64,000 nucleotides of DNA from Streptomyces sp. DH41 (GTDB lineage Bacteria > Actinomycetota > Actinomycetes > Streptomycetales > Streptomycetaceae): the NCBI RefSeq assembly GCF_029813785.1, contig NZ_JARVKY010000013.1:156696-220695 (forward strand), given 5' to 3'. The notes beneath the pieces are model-generated. The model saw only the letters and a program-made list of their open reading frames with translations, did not search any database and was not told the DNA's origin. Position 1 is the stretch's first letter; every line of letters starts with the position of its first letter. The position numbers and the translations under genes were made by a program. This document shows positions 10,121 to 21,388 of the stretch, piece by piece.

Positions 10121-10195
10121 TGCCCCGGGTCGGACTCGAACCGACACTGTATGGGTTTTGAATCCATTGCCTGCTGCCAATTGGGCTACCGGGGC
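10121..10195 (-). tRNA. tRNA with anticodon CAA (Leu codon UUG) but class I structure
   Basis: Folding the minus strand gives a 75-nt cloverleaf. The 7-bp acceptor GCCCCGG/CCGGGGC is perfect, with discriminator A and no encoded CCA. There is a D-arm with AATTGGCAGC, the anticodon loop TTCAAAA (anticodon CAA), a 5-nt variable region ACAGT, and a perfect T-stem GTCGG/CCGAC with loop TTCGAGT. The anticodon stem has an A-C mismatch at its loop-closing pair (31-39). Bacterial tRNA-Leu is class II with a long variable arm, so the body does not fit leucine. The D-loop looks closer to glutamine or glutamate tRNAs. An automatic annotator would call it tRNA-Leu. Confidence 0.85.
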
Positions 10196-10296
10196 CCGCG
10201 GAATCGAAGGTTTCCCCTGACCCTCCGCGCGTACACCTTACCGCAGCTAGGTAGGCTCTTGTCAGCAGTACCCCTGCCCTGAACGAGGAGCCCTAC

Positions 10297-10953
10297 GTGA
10301 CCGCCCCCGAGTCGCCCCAGCCCGTAGACGTGCCCGAAGACGACAAGTCGCACGTTCCTCCGCTGACGACCCGTGTCGTCATCGCCGAGGACGAGGCGCT
10401 GATCCGACTCGATCTCAAAGAGATGCTGGAGGAGGAGGGCTACTCCGTCGTCGGTGAGGCCGGTGACGGTGAGCAGGCCATCGAGCTGGCCCGGGAGCAC
10501 AAGCCCGACCTGGTGATCCTCGATGTGAAGATGCCCAAGCTGGACGGCATCTCCGCGGCGGAGAAGATCGCTGAGGAGAGCATCGCGCCGGTGCTGATGC
10601 TGACCGCGTTCTCTCAGCGCGATCTGGTGGAGCGGGCGCGGGATGCCGGGGCGATGGCGTACCTGGTGAAGCCGTTCTCCAAGAGTGATGTCGTGCCGGC
10701 GATCGAGATGGCTGTTTCGCGGTTCACGGAGTTGAAGGCGTTGGAGAAGGAGGTCGCGGACCTGAGTCTGCGGTTGGAGACGCGGAAGCTGGTGGACCGG
10801 GCGAAGTCGGTGTTGCAGACGGAGTACGGCCTGACGGAGCCGGCGGCGTTCCGGTGGATTCAGAAGACGTCGATGGATCGGCGGATGTCGATGCAGCAGG
10901 TGGCTGAGGCGGTCATCGAGGACGCGGAGGAGAAGAAGGCGTCCAAGGGCTGA
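10297..10953 (+). CDS. pdtaR: ANTAR-domain response regulator (PdtaR-like)
   Basis: A 218-residue two-domain regulator. The receiver domain starts at about 25 (TRVVIAEDEALIRLD), with the predicted phosphorylated Asp76 in VILDVKMP and a conserved Lys in LVKPFSK. The C-terminal ANTAR domain (about 145-210) contains AKSVLQTEYGLTEPAAFRWIQ. ANTAR proteins bind paired RNA hairpins and prevent transcription termination. In mycobacteria the partner kinase is PdtaS, and none is encoded next door here. GTG 10297 follows GAGGAG with good spacing. The gene is monocistronic and ends at the bidirectional terminator 10975-11008 shared with livF. Confidence 0.9.
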   Translation: MTAPESPQPVDVPEDDKSHVPPLTTRVVIAEDEALIRLDLKEMLEEEGYSVVGEAGDGEQAIELAREHKPDLVILDVKMPKLDGISAAEKIAEESIAPVLMLTAFSQRDLVERARDAGAMAYLVKPFSKSDVVPAIEMAVSRFTELKALEKEVADLSLRLETRKLVDRAKSVLQTEYGLTEPAAFRWIQKTSMDRRMSMQQVAEAVIEDAEEKKASKG

Positions 10954-10974
10954 GCTCGCCCCCGAAGGAGCATT

Positions 10975-11008
10975 GAGGCCCGCGTCCCCGTCTGGGGGCG
11001 CGGGCCTC
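10975..11008. terminator. Bidirectional terminator between pdtaR and livF
   Basis: A long stem with arms GAGGCCCGCG and CGCGGGCCTC extends inward through TCCCC/GGGGG around the loop GTCT. It lies 22 nt after the pdtaR stop and 24 nt from the livF stop and can serve both converging units. Confidence 0.85.
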
Positions 11009-11031
11009 GTCGTGTGGTCGGCCGGTTCGGT

Positions 11032-11744
11032 TCAGTCTTCGCCGAGGTAGGCCTTGCGGACGGATTCGTCGTGGAGGAGGTCCGCTCCGCTGCCGGAGAG
11101 GACGATGTTGCCGACTTCCATGACGTGGCCGTGGTCGGCGAGGGAGAGGGCGGCTTGGGCGTTCTGTTCGACGAGCAGGATGGTGGTGCCCTGGGATTTC
11201 AGTTCGGCGATCGTGGCCATGATCTTTTGCATCATGATCGGTGAGAGGCCCATGGAGGGTTCGTCGAGCATGAGGAGTTTGGGCTGGGACATGAGGGCGC
11301 GGCCCATGGCGAGCATTTGCTGTTCGCCGCCGGAGAGGGTGCCTGCGGCTTGTTTGCGGCGTTCGCCGAGGATGGCGAAGAGGTCGTAGGCGCGCTGGAT
11401 GTCTTTTTCGATGCCTGGTTTGTCGTTGCGGAGGAAGGCGCCGAGGCGGAGGTTGTCCTCGATGGTCATGCGGGGGAAGATGTGGCGGCCTTCGGGGGAG
11501 TGGGCGAGGCCGAGGGAGACGATTTGGTGGGCGGGGACTTTTTTGAGTGATTTGCCGCCGAACTTTATCTGGCCGCCGACTGGTTTGAGGAGGCCGGAGA
11601 GGGTGCGGAGGGTGGTGGTTTTGCCGGCGCCGTTGGTGCCGATGAGGGTGACCACTTCTCCGGCGTCGACTGTGAAGGAGATGCCTTTGACGGCTTCGAT
11701 CTTGCCGTAGGCGACGCGGAGGTCTTCGACCTCGAGGAGTGCGG

Positions 11745-11748
<4 letters not shown>
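11032..11748 (-). CDS. livF: Branched-chain amino acid ABC transporter, ATPase LivF
   Basis: One of two cytoplasmic ATPases that power uptake of leucine, isoleucine and valine. The 238-residue protein shows Walker A GTNGAGKTTT, the signature LSGGEQQ, Walker B LLMLDEPSMGL and a C-terminal switch His region (LLVEQNAQAAL). Its ATG overlaps the livG stop by 4 nt (ATGA), which implies translational coupling. It is the last gene of the minus-strand liv operon and ends before a strong terminator. Confidence 0.95.
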
Positions 11749-12659
<911 letters not shown>

Positions 12660-12664
12660 GGTGG

Positions 12665-14500
12665 TCAGGCCCCTGTCTTGCTCAGGACTGTGGGCGCTTC
12701 GGCCTCTTCGTGGAATTCCAGTTTGCGGCGTTTGTTGGCGATGAGGCCTTCGGGGCGGAAGCGCATGAGCAGGACGAGTGCGAGTCCGAAGGCGAAGAGC
12801 TGGTAGTCGCCGAGGAACTGGAGTTTGTTGGGGATCAGGAAGAGCAGTGAGGCGCCGATGAGGGGGCCTGCGATGGTGCCCATGCCGCCGAGGACGACGG
12901 CGGCGAGGAGGAAGGCGGAGTTGGGCGGGGAGGTGCCGGCGAAGAGGTACTGCTCGGGGGTGACGGTGTAGGTGACGTGGGCTTGGACGGTGCCGGCGAG
13001 GCCGGCGAGGGTGGCGCCGACGGCGAAGGCGATGAGTTTGACGCGGAAGCCGTTGATGCCCATGGCGAGGGCGGCGGTTTCGTCTTCGCGGATGGCGACC
13101 CAGGCGCGGCCGATGCGGGAGTCGCCGCTGCGTCGGAAGACGAGGACGACGACGGCCGTGATGACGAGCATCAGGAAGAAGTAGTTGGCGAACCGGCCGA
13201 TGGTGAAGCCGGCGATGTCGTGCTGGATGCCGAGGTCGAAGCCGAGGATTTTGAGGTCGGGGATGGAGGAGATGCCGTTGGAGCCGTTGGTGAGGTCGGG
13301 TCCGGAGGTGCCGTCGAGGTTGTTGGCGGCGATGCGGAAGATCTCGCCGAAGCCGAGGGTGACGATGGCGAGGTAGTCGCCGCGCAGTCGCAGTGTCGGG
13401 GCGCCGATGAGGACGCCGAAGACGAGGGAGGCGGCGGCGCCGACGAGGACGGCGGCCCAGAAGGGGAAGTGGACGCCGAAGGGGGAGCTCTGGGAGCCGG
13501 AGACGAGGGAGGCGGCGTAGGCGCCGACGCCGAGGAAGGCGACGTAGCCGAGGTCGAGGAGGCCTGCGAGGCCGACGACGATGTTGAGGCCGAGGGCGAC
13601 GGTGGCGAAGATGAGGATGTAGACGCCGATGGTGGCGTACTGGTCGTCGGTCTGGGTGAAGGGGAAGCAGGCCGCCGCGATGAAGGCGCCGCAGATGGTG
13701 ATGTTCTGGTGGCGTGCGGTGAGCTGGGTGACCTGGGAGATCAGGCCGGAGGCGTTGAGGGCGGCGAAGCCGAATCCGGCCATGATGAGGAAGCCGACGA
13801 AGAGTTCGTCGTACTCGGTGCCGATGCCGTAGGTGAAGACGAGCAGGGCGATGGCGAGGACGGCGACGATGATGAGGATCTCGGCGTAGGCGGGGAGTGC
13901 GCGTACGGGGCGGGGGGCGCCGGGGGCGAAGGCGGCCCTGATGGTCTGCCAGTTCTGGGCGGTGGTGTGCCTGAACTTCTCCCAGCCGGTGTCGTCGGGG
14001 TCGAAGGGGTCGGGTTCGGGGCGTTCGAAGGGCAGGGCGAGCGCGCCGAGGAGGGCGATCAGGGTGACGGCCGCCGCGATGTATCCGCCGGGCTCCAGGT
14101 TGACGAGGCCGCCGAGTTGGGCGCTGATCGCGATGATCGTGTACCAGGTGGTGGCGAAGGTGGCGAGGGCGGCGAATCTGATGGCCGCGTCGGCGCCGGA
14201 GGGGGCGAGCCAGCGGAGTCCTTTGACGCCGTAGGAGGCGAGGCCGAAGAGGGTGGTGAGGGCTCCGCCGATGAGGGCGAGGACCTGTAGGCCGCCGGGG
14301 TAGCCGTAGACGGTGAGGTCGCCGGGGAATTCGGCGGTCCAGGTCCAGGCGAGGAAGGTGGAGATGATGGTGAGGAGGCCGCCGCCGGTGGCGAGGGCGC
14401 GGCCGATGTGCGGGGGTATGCCGATGAGGCCGGTGCGGGTGTCGGGGGCGGGGGTGCCGGCGGTCTTGGGGGCGGTGGTGTGTGTGGTCATCGGTGTCAC
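12665..14500 (-). CDS. livM: Branched-chain amino acid ABC transporter, permease LivM with long N-terminal membrane extension
   Basis: At 611 residues this is far longer than typical LivM (about 300-430). The C-terminal 300 residues are the permease proper, with the family segment LGLNIVVGLAGLLDLGYVAFLGVGAY-type helices (YVAFLGVGAYAASL is visible) and the cytoplasmic loop GRAWVAIREDETAALAMGIN. The first 300 residues add several hydrophobic segments of unknown role. The GTG start at 14500 overlaps the livH stop by 4 nt (GTGA), which supports it over the ATG at 14491. Together with LivH it forms the membrane channel. Confidence 0.92.
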   Translation of the reverse strand: MTPMTTHTTAPKTAGTPAPDTRTGLIGIPPHIGRALATGGGLLTIISTFLAWTWTAEFPGDLTVYGYPGGLQVLALIGGALTTLFGLASYGVKGLRWLAPSGADAAIRFAALATFATTWYTIIAISAQLGGLVNLEPGGYIAAAVTLIALLGALALPFERPEPDPFDPDDTGWEKFRHTTAQNWQTIRAAFAPGAPRPVRALPAYAEILIIVAVLAIALLVFTYGIGTEYDELFVGFLIMAGFGFAALNASGLISQVTQLTARHQNITICGAFIAAACFPFTQTDDQYATIGVYILIFATVALGLNIVVGLAGLLDLGYVAFLGVGAYAASLVSGSQSSPFGVHFPFWAAVLVGAAASLVFGVLIGAPTLRLRGDYLAIVTLGFGEIFRIAANNLDGTSGPDLTNGSNGISSIPDLKILGFDLGIQHDIAGFTIGRFANYFFLMLVITAVVVLVFRRSGDSRIGRAWVAIREDETAALAMGINGFRVKLIAFAVGATLAGLAGTVQAHVTYTVTPEQYLFAGTSPPNSAFLLAAVVLGGMGTIAGPLIGASLLFLIPNKLQFLGDYQLFAFGLALVLLMRFRPEGLIANKRRKLEFHEEAEAPTVLSKTGA

Positions 14501-15429
14501 GCCCTGTCCGCGACGCGTTCGCCGAGCAGGCCTTGCGGCCTGAGCAGCAGTACGAGGATGAGGAGGATGAAGGCCCAGACGTCTGCCCAGGACTGGCTGC
14601 CGAACTGGTCGAGTCCGGGGACGTCGGCGATGTAGGCGGTGGCGAGGGTTTCGGCGACGCCGAGGACGATGCCGCCGATCATGGCGCCGTAGATGTTGCC
14701 GATGCCGCCGAGGACGGCCGCGGTGAAGGCCTTGAGTCCCAGGATGAAGCCCATTTTGAATTCGATCTGGCCGTACTTGAGGCCGTAGGCGACGCCTCCG
14801 ACGGCGGCGAAGACGGCGCCGAGGGCGAAGGCGACCACGATGATGCGGTCGGTGTTGACGCCCATGAGTTTGGCGGTGTCGGGGTCCTGGGCGGTGGCCT
14901 GCATGCCGCGTCCGGTGCGGGTCTTCATCACGAAGTAGGCGAGGACGGCCATGCTGATGGGTGCGGCGGTGAACAGGAAGATGTCGCCGGTCTGGATGGT
15001 GACGTTGCCGATGTGGAAGGGGCCGCCGTCGATCTGGGGGAAGGTGCGGGCGGATTTGGCGTCGGGGTACCAGGCCCAGACCGCCTGCTGGAGGGCGAGG
15101 GAGAGGCCGATGGCGGTGATGAGTGGGGCGAGGCGGGGCGCGCCGCGCAGTGGGCGGTAGGCGAACCGTTCCGCCCCGACGGCGACGGTGGTTGAGACGA
15201 TGACCGCGCCGATGAGCATCAGGGGCAGGGCGATCAGCATGGAGGTGCCGTCGGGCAGGATGTATATGTAGACCGTGAGTGCGCCGAAGGCGCCGGTCAT
15301 GAAGATCTCGCCGTGGGCGAAGTTGATGAGCTGGACGATGCCGTAGACCATTGTGTAGCCGATGGCGACCAGCCCGTACATGGATCCCAGTAGCAGGCCG
15401 TTGACCAGCTGCTGCGGCAGTTCGTTCAC
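14497..15429 (-). CDS. livH: Branched-chain amino acid ABC transporter, permease LivH
   Basis: A 310-residue integral membrane permease with the family opening LPQQLVNGLLLGSMYGLVAIGY. It also has the cytoplasmic loop TRTGRGMQATAQDPDTAKLMGVN, which contacts the ATPases, and the final GVAETLATAYI region. GTG 15429 is preceded by GGAGGA. A strong hairpin at 15484-15515 separates it from livK upstream, so permease expression is probably lower than that of the binding protein. Confidence 0.94.
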   Translation of the reverse strand: MNELPQQLVNGLLLGSMYGLVAIGYTMVYGIVQLINFAHGEIFMTGAFGALTVYIYILPDGTSMLIALPLMLIGAVIVSTTVAVGAERFAYRPLRGAPRLAPLITAIGLSLALQQAVWAWYPDAKSARTFPQIDGGPFHIGNVTIQTGDIFLFTAAPISMAVLAYFVMKTRTGRGMQATAQDPDTAKLMGVNTDRIIVVAFALGAVFAAVGGVAYGLKYGQIEFKMGFILGLKAFTAAVLGGIGNIYGAMIGGIVLGVAETLATAYIADVPGLDQFGSQSWADVWAFILLILVLLLRPQGLLGERVADRA

Positions 15430-15483
15430 CGCATGTCCTCCGAGACTTTCGGACGTTCGACGGATGTGGCCGGATGCGAGTGA

Positions 15484-15515
15484 GCGCGGGGCGCTTGTGG
15501 CACAGCGCCCCGCGC
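15484..15515 (-). terminator. Intra-operon stem-loop between livK and livH
   Basis: A perfect 12-bp stem (GCGCGGGGCGCT / AGCGCCCCGCGC) with an 8-nt loop sits in the 121-nt livK-livH gap. It has no U-tract. Such hairpins after binding-protein genes typically stabilise the upstream mRNA end or partly terminate, giving more binding protein than permease. Confidence 0.6.
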
Positions 15516-15550
15516 GGCTCTTCCGTGGTGCGGGTTTCCTGCCGGTCGGG

Positions 15551-16786
15551 TCAGCCGGTGTAGGTGCCGGACTTCACGGTGCTCCAGTCGCCGTTCTCGA
15601 CGGCGTAGACGGTGAGCTGCTTGTTGGTGGCGTCACCGAATTCGTCGAAGGAGACCTTGCCGGTCACGCCGTCGAAGGAGACGTTCTGCATGGCCTCGGT
15701 GACCTGGGCGCGGGCGTCGTCGGGGAGCTTTCCGTCGTTCTTCTCGACGACTGTCTTGACGGCTTCGATGATCGCCCAGGCGGAGTCGTAGGAGTAGCCG
15801 CCGTAGGCTTCGAAGGGTTCCTTGTAGCCTTCGGCCTTGTAGTTGGCGACGAATTCCTTGGCCGAGGGGAGTTCTTCGACGGGTGCGCCGACGGAGGTGG
15901 CGAGGTCGCCGACGCCTTCGGGGCCGGCGAGCTTGATGAAGTCGGCGCTCTTGATGCCGTCGCCGCCGACCAGGGGGATTTTGGCGCCGGCGGCCTTGAT
16001 CTGCTTGCTGAGGGGGCCGGCCTGCGGGTATTCGCCGCCGTAGTAGACGACGTCGGCGCCGGAGTTCTTGACCTTGGTGGCGACCGCGGCGAAGTCCTTG
16101 GTGTCCGGGTTGATGTGCTCGGTGCCGACGACCTGGCCGCCGAGTTTCTTGAACTCGTCGGTGAAGGTGGCGGCGAGGCCGGCGCCGTAGGTCTTCTTGT
16201 CGTCGATGACGAAGACCTTTTTCTTCTTGAAGTCGTTGTAGACGTACTGCGCGGCGAACGGGCCCTGGATGGCGTCGGTGGTCGCGGTGCGGAAGTACGA
16301 GTCGTACTGGCGGACCTTCTTGGTGCGCCAGTCCGGGCCCTGGGTGAGGCCGGGGCCGGTGTTGGCGGGGGAGACCTCGACCAGTTTGGCGGTGTCGAAG
16401 ACCTTCTGCATGGACTCGCCGACCGAGGAGTTCAGCGGGCCTACGACGCCGAGGACGTCGTCGTTGGCGACGAGTTGGGTGGCGTTCTGCTGGCCGACGG
16501 AGGGCTGGCCCTGGTCGTCGAGGGCTTCGACCTCGAAGGTGATGCCGTCGACGGTCTTTTCCTTGTTGGCGGTCTTGGCCGCGAGGTCCACCGAGTTCTT
16601 GATGCCGAGGCCCAGCGCGGACAGGTCGCCGGTCAGCGGGGCGTCGACGCCGATGACGACGGTGGTGCCACCGCCGCCGTTGCCGGAGTCCGAGCCGCCG
16701 TCGTCGTCGCGTGAACCGCAGGCGGTGAGGGTGAGCGCTCCCGCCGCCAGAGCAGCGGTGATGGAGATGAGCGAACGTTGACGCAC
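15551..16786 (-). CDS. livK: Branched-chain amino acid ABC transporter, substrate-binding lipoprotein LivK
   Basis: A periplasmic-binding-type lipoprotein that delivers branched-chain amino acids to LivHM. It has 411 residues from GTG 16786, which follows GGAAAGGA. The signal sequence RQRSLISITAALAAGALTLTAC ends in the lipobox LTAC with Cys23 as the lipid anchor. A Gly/Asp-rich linker leads into the receptor-family fold (VVIGVDAPLTGDLSALG, AFGAV-like repeats, VYYGGEYPQAG). The longer in-frame extension to 17017 would bury the signal peptide and is rejected. It is the first gene of the operon; the next 287 nt upstream hold its promoter region, where I see no clear consensus. Confidence 0.93.
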   Translation of the reverse strand: MRQRSLISITAALAAGALTLTACGSRDDDGGSDSGNGGGGTTVVIGVDAPLTGDLSALGLGIKNSVDLAAKTANKEKTVDGITFEVEALDDQGQPSVGQQNATQLVANDDVLGVVGPLNSSVGESMQKVFDTAKLVEVSPANTGPGLTQGPDWRTKKVRQYDSYFRTATTDAIQGPFAAQYVYNDFKKKKVFVIDDKKTYGAGLAATFTDEFKKLGGQVVGTEHINPDTKDFAAVATKVKNSGADVVYYGGEYPQAGPLSKQIKAAGAKIPLVGGDGIKSADFIKLAGPEGVGDLATSVGAPVEELPSAKEFVANYKAEGYKEPFEAYGGYSYDSAWAIIEAVKTVVEKNDGKLPDDARAQVTEAMQNVSFDGVTGKVSFDEFGDATNKQLTVYAVENGDWSTVKSGTYTG

Positions 16787-17073
16787 GATCAGTCCTTTCC
16801 CTGGCACAGCCGCTTCCCCGTGGAGGCGGCCGAGTCGAGCGCTGGGCCGAAGTGACAATCGGACGGCGCGGTGACTGGCCGTGACTCTAAGCGGGTGTGG
16901 GGAACGTGGAGGAGGGTCTGACTCAGGCTGTGACGCTCTTGTTATGACACGGGGTAATGCAGAGCGGTACTGGCTGGGAAGAAGGGCGGAATTCCGGCCG
17001 ATTCGCCCTGTCCACATGTTGAGAACCTGCAGGACCGACGCTCCGCGCTCAGGAGTCTCGGGTGTTTTGGTGA

Positions 17074-17685
17074 TTACCGGGAAACGTTGCCGCAGGTGGC
17101 TTCCAGGGCATGTGAGAGGTGCTGTGCATAGCGTGGTCCGAGGATGAAACTGTGGGCCTCTATTGCGTCCGTATTACGCAGCGTTACATCCAGGAAAGGG
17201 AGTCCGGGGTTCCGCGGTGTTTTATCGCATTCCGTCACCCGCACCGTGAGGATGATCTTGCGGGCGGAATGCGTCTTTGTCTGGAAAGGTGCCGCGGGTG
17301 ACGACGTCATCGAGAGGCCGGCGTAGGGCTGGGTCAGTCCCGTCACGGTGACGGGCGGTCCGGACCGCACGCTCAGCCGCACCGCGAAGCTGAAGTCGCC
17401 GGGGTCGGCGCCGCCGGGGCCGGGCACCGCGTCCAGGTAGTCGAGGTCGACCGCCTGGGAGGCGGGCGGCGGCGGGGGCGGCGGCGGCTGCCGCGGCCGG
17501 TCGGCGTACAGGTAGCCGCCGCCCGCCAGGACGACGAGCGCCGCGGCGGCCGTGAGGACGGCCTGCCGGTGGCGGTCGTAGCGCCGGGCGATACGTCCGC
17601 GTGGCCGGACGCGGGGCCGGGGCGCGTCCGAGGCGTCCCAGGCGCGGGTGCCCTCGCCCGGCTCGACGGGGCCGGTGCCGCTCAC
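17074..17685 (-). CDS. Single-pass membrane protein of unknown function
   Basis: A 203-residue protein. The charged N-terminus (RPRGRIARRYDRHRQ) is followed by one membrane helix (VLTAAAALVVLAGGGYLYA), a run of eight prolines (PPPPPPPP), and an extracytoplasmic domain with two cysteines (ECDKTP, ATCGNVS). GTG 17685 overlaps the stop of the upstream gene by 4 nt (GTGA), and another GTG lies at 17691. The coupling to a putative lipoprotein suggests the two act together at the cell surface. No family recognised. Confidence 0.75.
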   Translation of the reverse strand: MSGTGPVEPGEGTRAWDASDAPRPRVRPRGRIARRYDRHRQAVLTAAAALVVLAGGGYLYADRPRQPPPPPPPPASQAVDLDYLDAVPGPGGADPGDFSFAVRLSVRSGPPVTVTGLTQPYAGLSMTSSPAAPFQTKTHSARKIILTVRVTECDKTPRNPGLPFLDVTLRNTDAIEAHSFILGPRYAQHLSHALEATCGNVSR

Positions 17686-18230
17686 TGCCACGGGCCGTCG
17701 CTCGGACCGCCCTCGCGGTACTGTTCGGCGCACGCCGCACGCACCTGGCGGTCGGTCAGCTCCTCGGCGGCCCGGACGCCCTGATGGCGTTTCGTGGCTC
17801 GCGCGGCCTCCATGACCTCCCGCAGGATGTCGTACTGGCGGTTGGACAACCCCATCGACTGGTAGTCGCCGTAGGGCTCGCCGTCGTGCGGCATCTCTCG
17901 CGCCCAGTGGCCGACGGTGCTCGTGCACCACCGCGCCGGGGACGGCGTCCGTCGGACCACCGCCGGCGCGGTCGCTTCGGTGGCGGCGGTGGGACCGGCC
18001 TCGTTGGTGCCAGGGTTGCCGCTGCCGCAGGCCGTCGCCAGGGCCGCGGTCGGCAGGGCCGGCGCGAACACGAGCAGCGCGGGCGCGATGCGTGCGTGCG
18101 CGAGCCGTCGGTGCGTGGCGTGTGCGTGCGCTGTCCGCTCGTGCGTGGCGTGTGTGTGCGTGAGCCGTGCGTGCGTGAAGCGGAACCGCCGAGCCGCCGC
18201 CCCCGGCCTGGGGGCCCCTCCCCGTCCCAT
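17682..18230 (-). CDS. Putative exported lipoprotein with repetitive His/Thr/Ala N-terminus
   Basis: A 182-residue frame starting at ATG 18230. The first 40 residues are built from ARLTHTHATH-type repeats encoded by GTGCGT-rich DNA (about 18085-18180). They are followed by a hydrophobic stretch and the sequence LATACGSG, a plausible lipobox. The mature part (ARWCTSTVGHWAREMPHDG onward) looks globular, with helical segments up to GGPSDGPWQ. No better start codon is found between the repeats and the hydrophobic stretch, so the N-terminus is uncertain and the repeat may be an expansion in the leader. It is coupled to the next membrane protein by a GTGA overlap. Function unknown. Confidence 0.6.
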   Translation of the reverse strand: MGRGGAPRPGAAARRFRFTHARLTHTHATHERTAHAHATHRRLAHARIAPALLVFAPALPTAALATACGSGNPGTNEAGPTAATEATAPAVVRRTPSPARWCTSTVGHWAREMPHDGEPYGDYQSMGLSNRQYDILREVMEAARATKRHQGVRAAEELTDRQVRAACAEQYREGGPSDGPWQ

Positions 18231-18361
18231 GCCCCGACGCTAGAGCGCCGGGTCGCCGGCGGCAATGGCCGTGGCCGGGAGGGACACGATGACCGGGGAC
18301 GACGAGGCGGCCGGGGTCGGTGGGGCGGCCGGGGGCGGTTTCGTGCCCGGCGGTACGCCGC

Positions 18362-18850
18362 TCAGCCCGTCGTGCCGGCCGGTGCCCCGTCGCCGGGGTT
18401 CACGTCCCGCAGCAGGCAGGTCAGCCGGGCGGTGCACACGCGGCGGTCCTGGTCGTCGCTGATCACGATCTCGTACGTCGCCGTCGACCGGCCCCGGTGC
18501 ACCGGCGTGGCCACCCCGGTGACCAGACCGGAGCGGGCCCCGCGGTGGTGGGTGCAGTTCAGGTCGACACCGACGGCGATCTTGGAGCTGCCGCCGTGCA
18601 GCATCGAGCCGACCGAGCCGAGCGTCTCGGCCAGCACCGCCGAGGCGCCGCCGTGCAGCAGCCCGTACGGCTGGGTGTTGCCCTCCACCGGCATGGTGCC
18701 GACGACACGGTCGGCCGACGCCTCGATGATCTGGACGCCCATGCGCGTCCCGAGGTGTCCGGCGGAGAAGAGCGCGGGCAGGTCGACGCCGAACGCGGCG
18801 TACTCGTCGATGACCTCCTGCGGGAACTGCACCTGCTGCTGCTCGCCCAT
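18362..18850 (-). CDS. Hotdog-fold thioesterase (PaaI-like)
   Basis: A 162-residue acyl-CoA thioesterase of the PaaI/uncharacterised thioesterase group. The motif QPYGLLHGGASAVLAETLGS holds the catalytic Asn/His/Gly-Glu region of the hotdog fold. The segment AVGVDLNCTHHRGARSG follows the usual second strand set. The ATG at 18850 begins MGEQQQVQF; a longer in-frame extension to 19051 reads into the upstream gene and is rejected. It probably hydrolyses short or aromatic acyl-CoAs, perhaps as a quality-control enzyme. It lies 79 nt downstream of the FdhF-type oxidoreductase on the same strand. Confidence 0.85.
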   Translation of the reverse strand: MGEQQQVQFPQEVIDEYAAFGVDLPALFSAGHLGTRMGVQIIEASADRVVGTMPVEGNTQPYGLLHGGASAVLAETLGSVGSMLHGGSSKIAVGVDLNCTHHRGARSGLVTGVATPVHRGRSTATYEIVISDDQDRRVCTARLTCLLRDVNPGDGAPAGTTG

Positions 18851-18929
18851 GGGCCGGCTCCGTTCGTTGCTCCGTCTGCCTGACTCGCCGGTCGGCCCGG
18901 TGCGGCCGGCGGCTCGACTGAGCAAACGC

Positions 18930-21209
<2,280 letters not shown>

Positions 21210-21358
21210 CGCGCGCTCCTTCGCGTACACGTGTGAGGTACGTCTCCGATCCTCGCACGCCCCGCCGGCACCGAGGACGGCCGGGCGGGCCGGGGTGCGG
21301 TGGCGGTGGCCGCGGCGGGGGAGGGCCGCGCCCATGCCACCGGTGAGCGCGGGGCGGA

Positions 21359-21381
21359 GTGTCAGTGGTCCGTGGCAGGAT
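21359..21381 (+). promoter_or_regulatory. DNA-damage-type promoter for polA (TGTCAGTG-N8-CAGGAT)
   Basis: GTGTCAGTG (21359-21367), eight nt, then CAGGAT (21376-21381) and exactly seven nt before GTG 21389. The layout matches the RecA-independent damage promoter known from mycobacteria (tTGTCRgtg-N8-TAnnnT). It recurs before uvrB, ogt and terD in this window. It implies a leaderless polA mRNA. Confidence 0.7.
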
Positions 21382-21388
21382 CGGGGAC

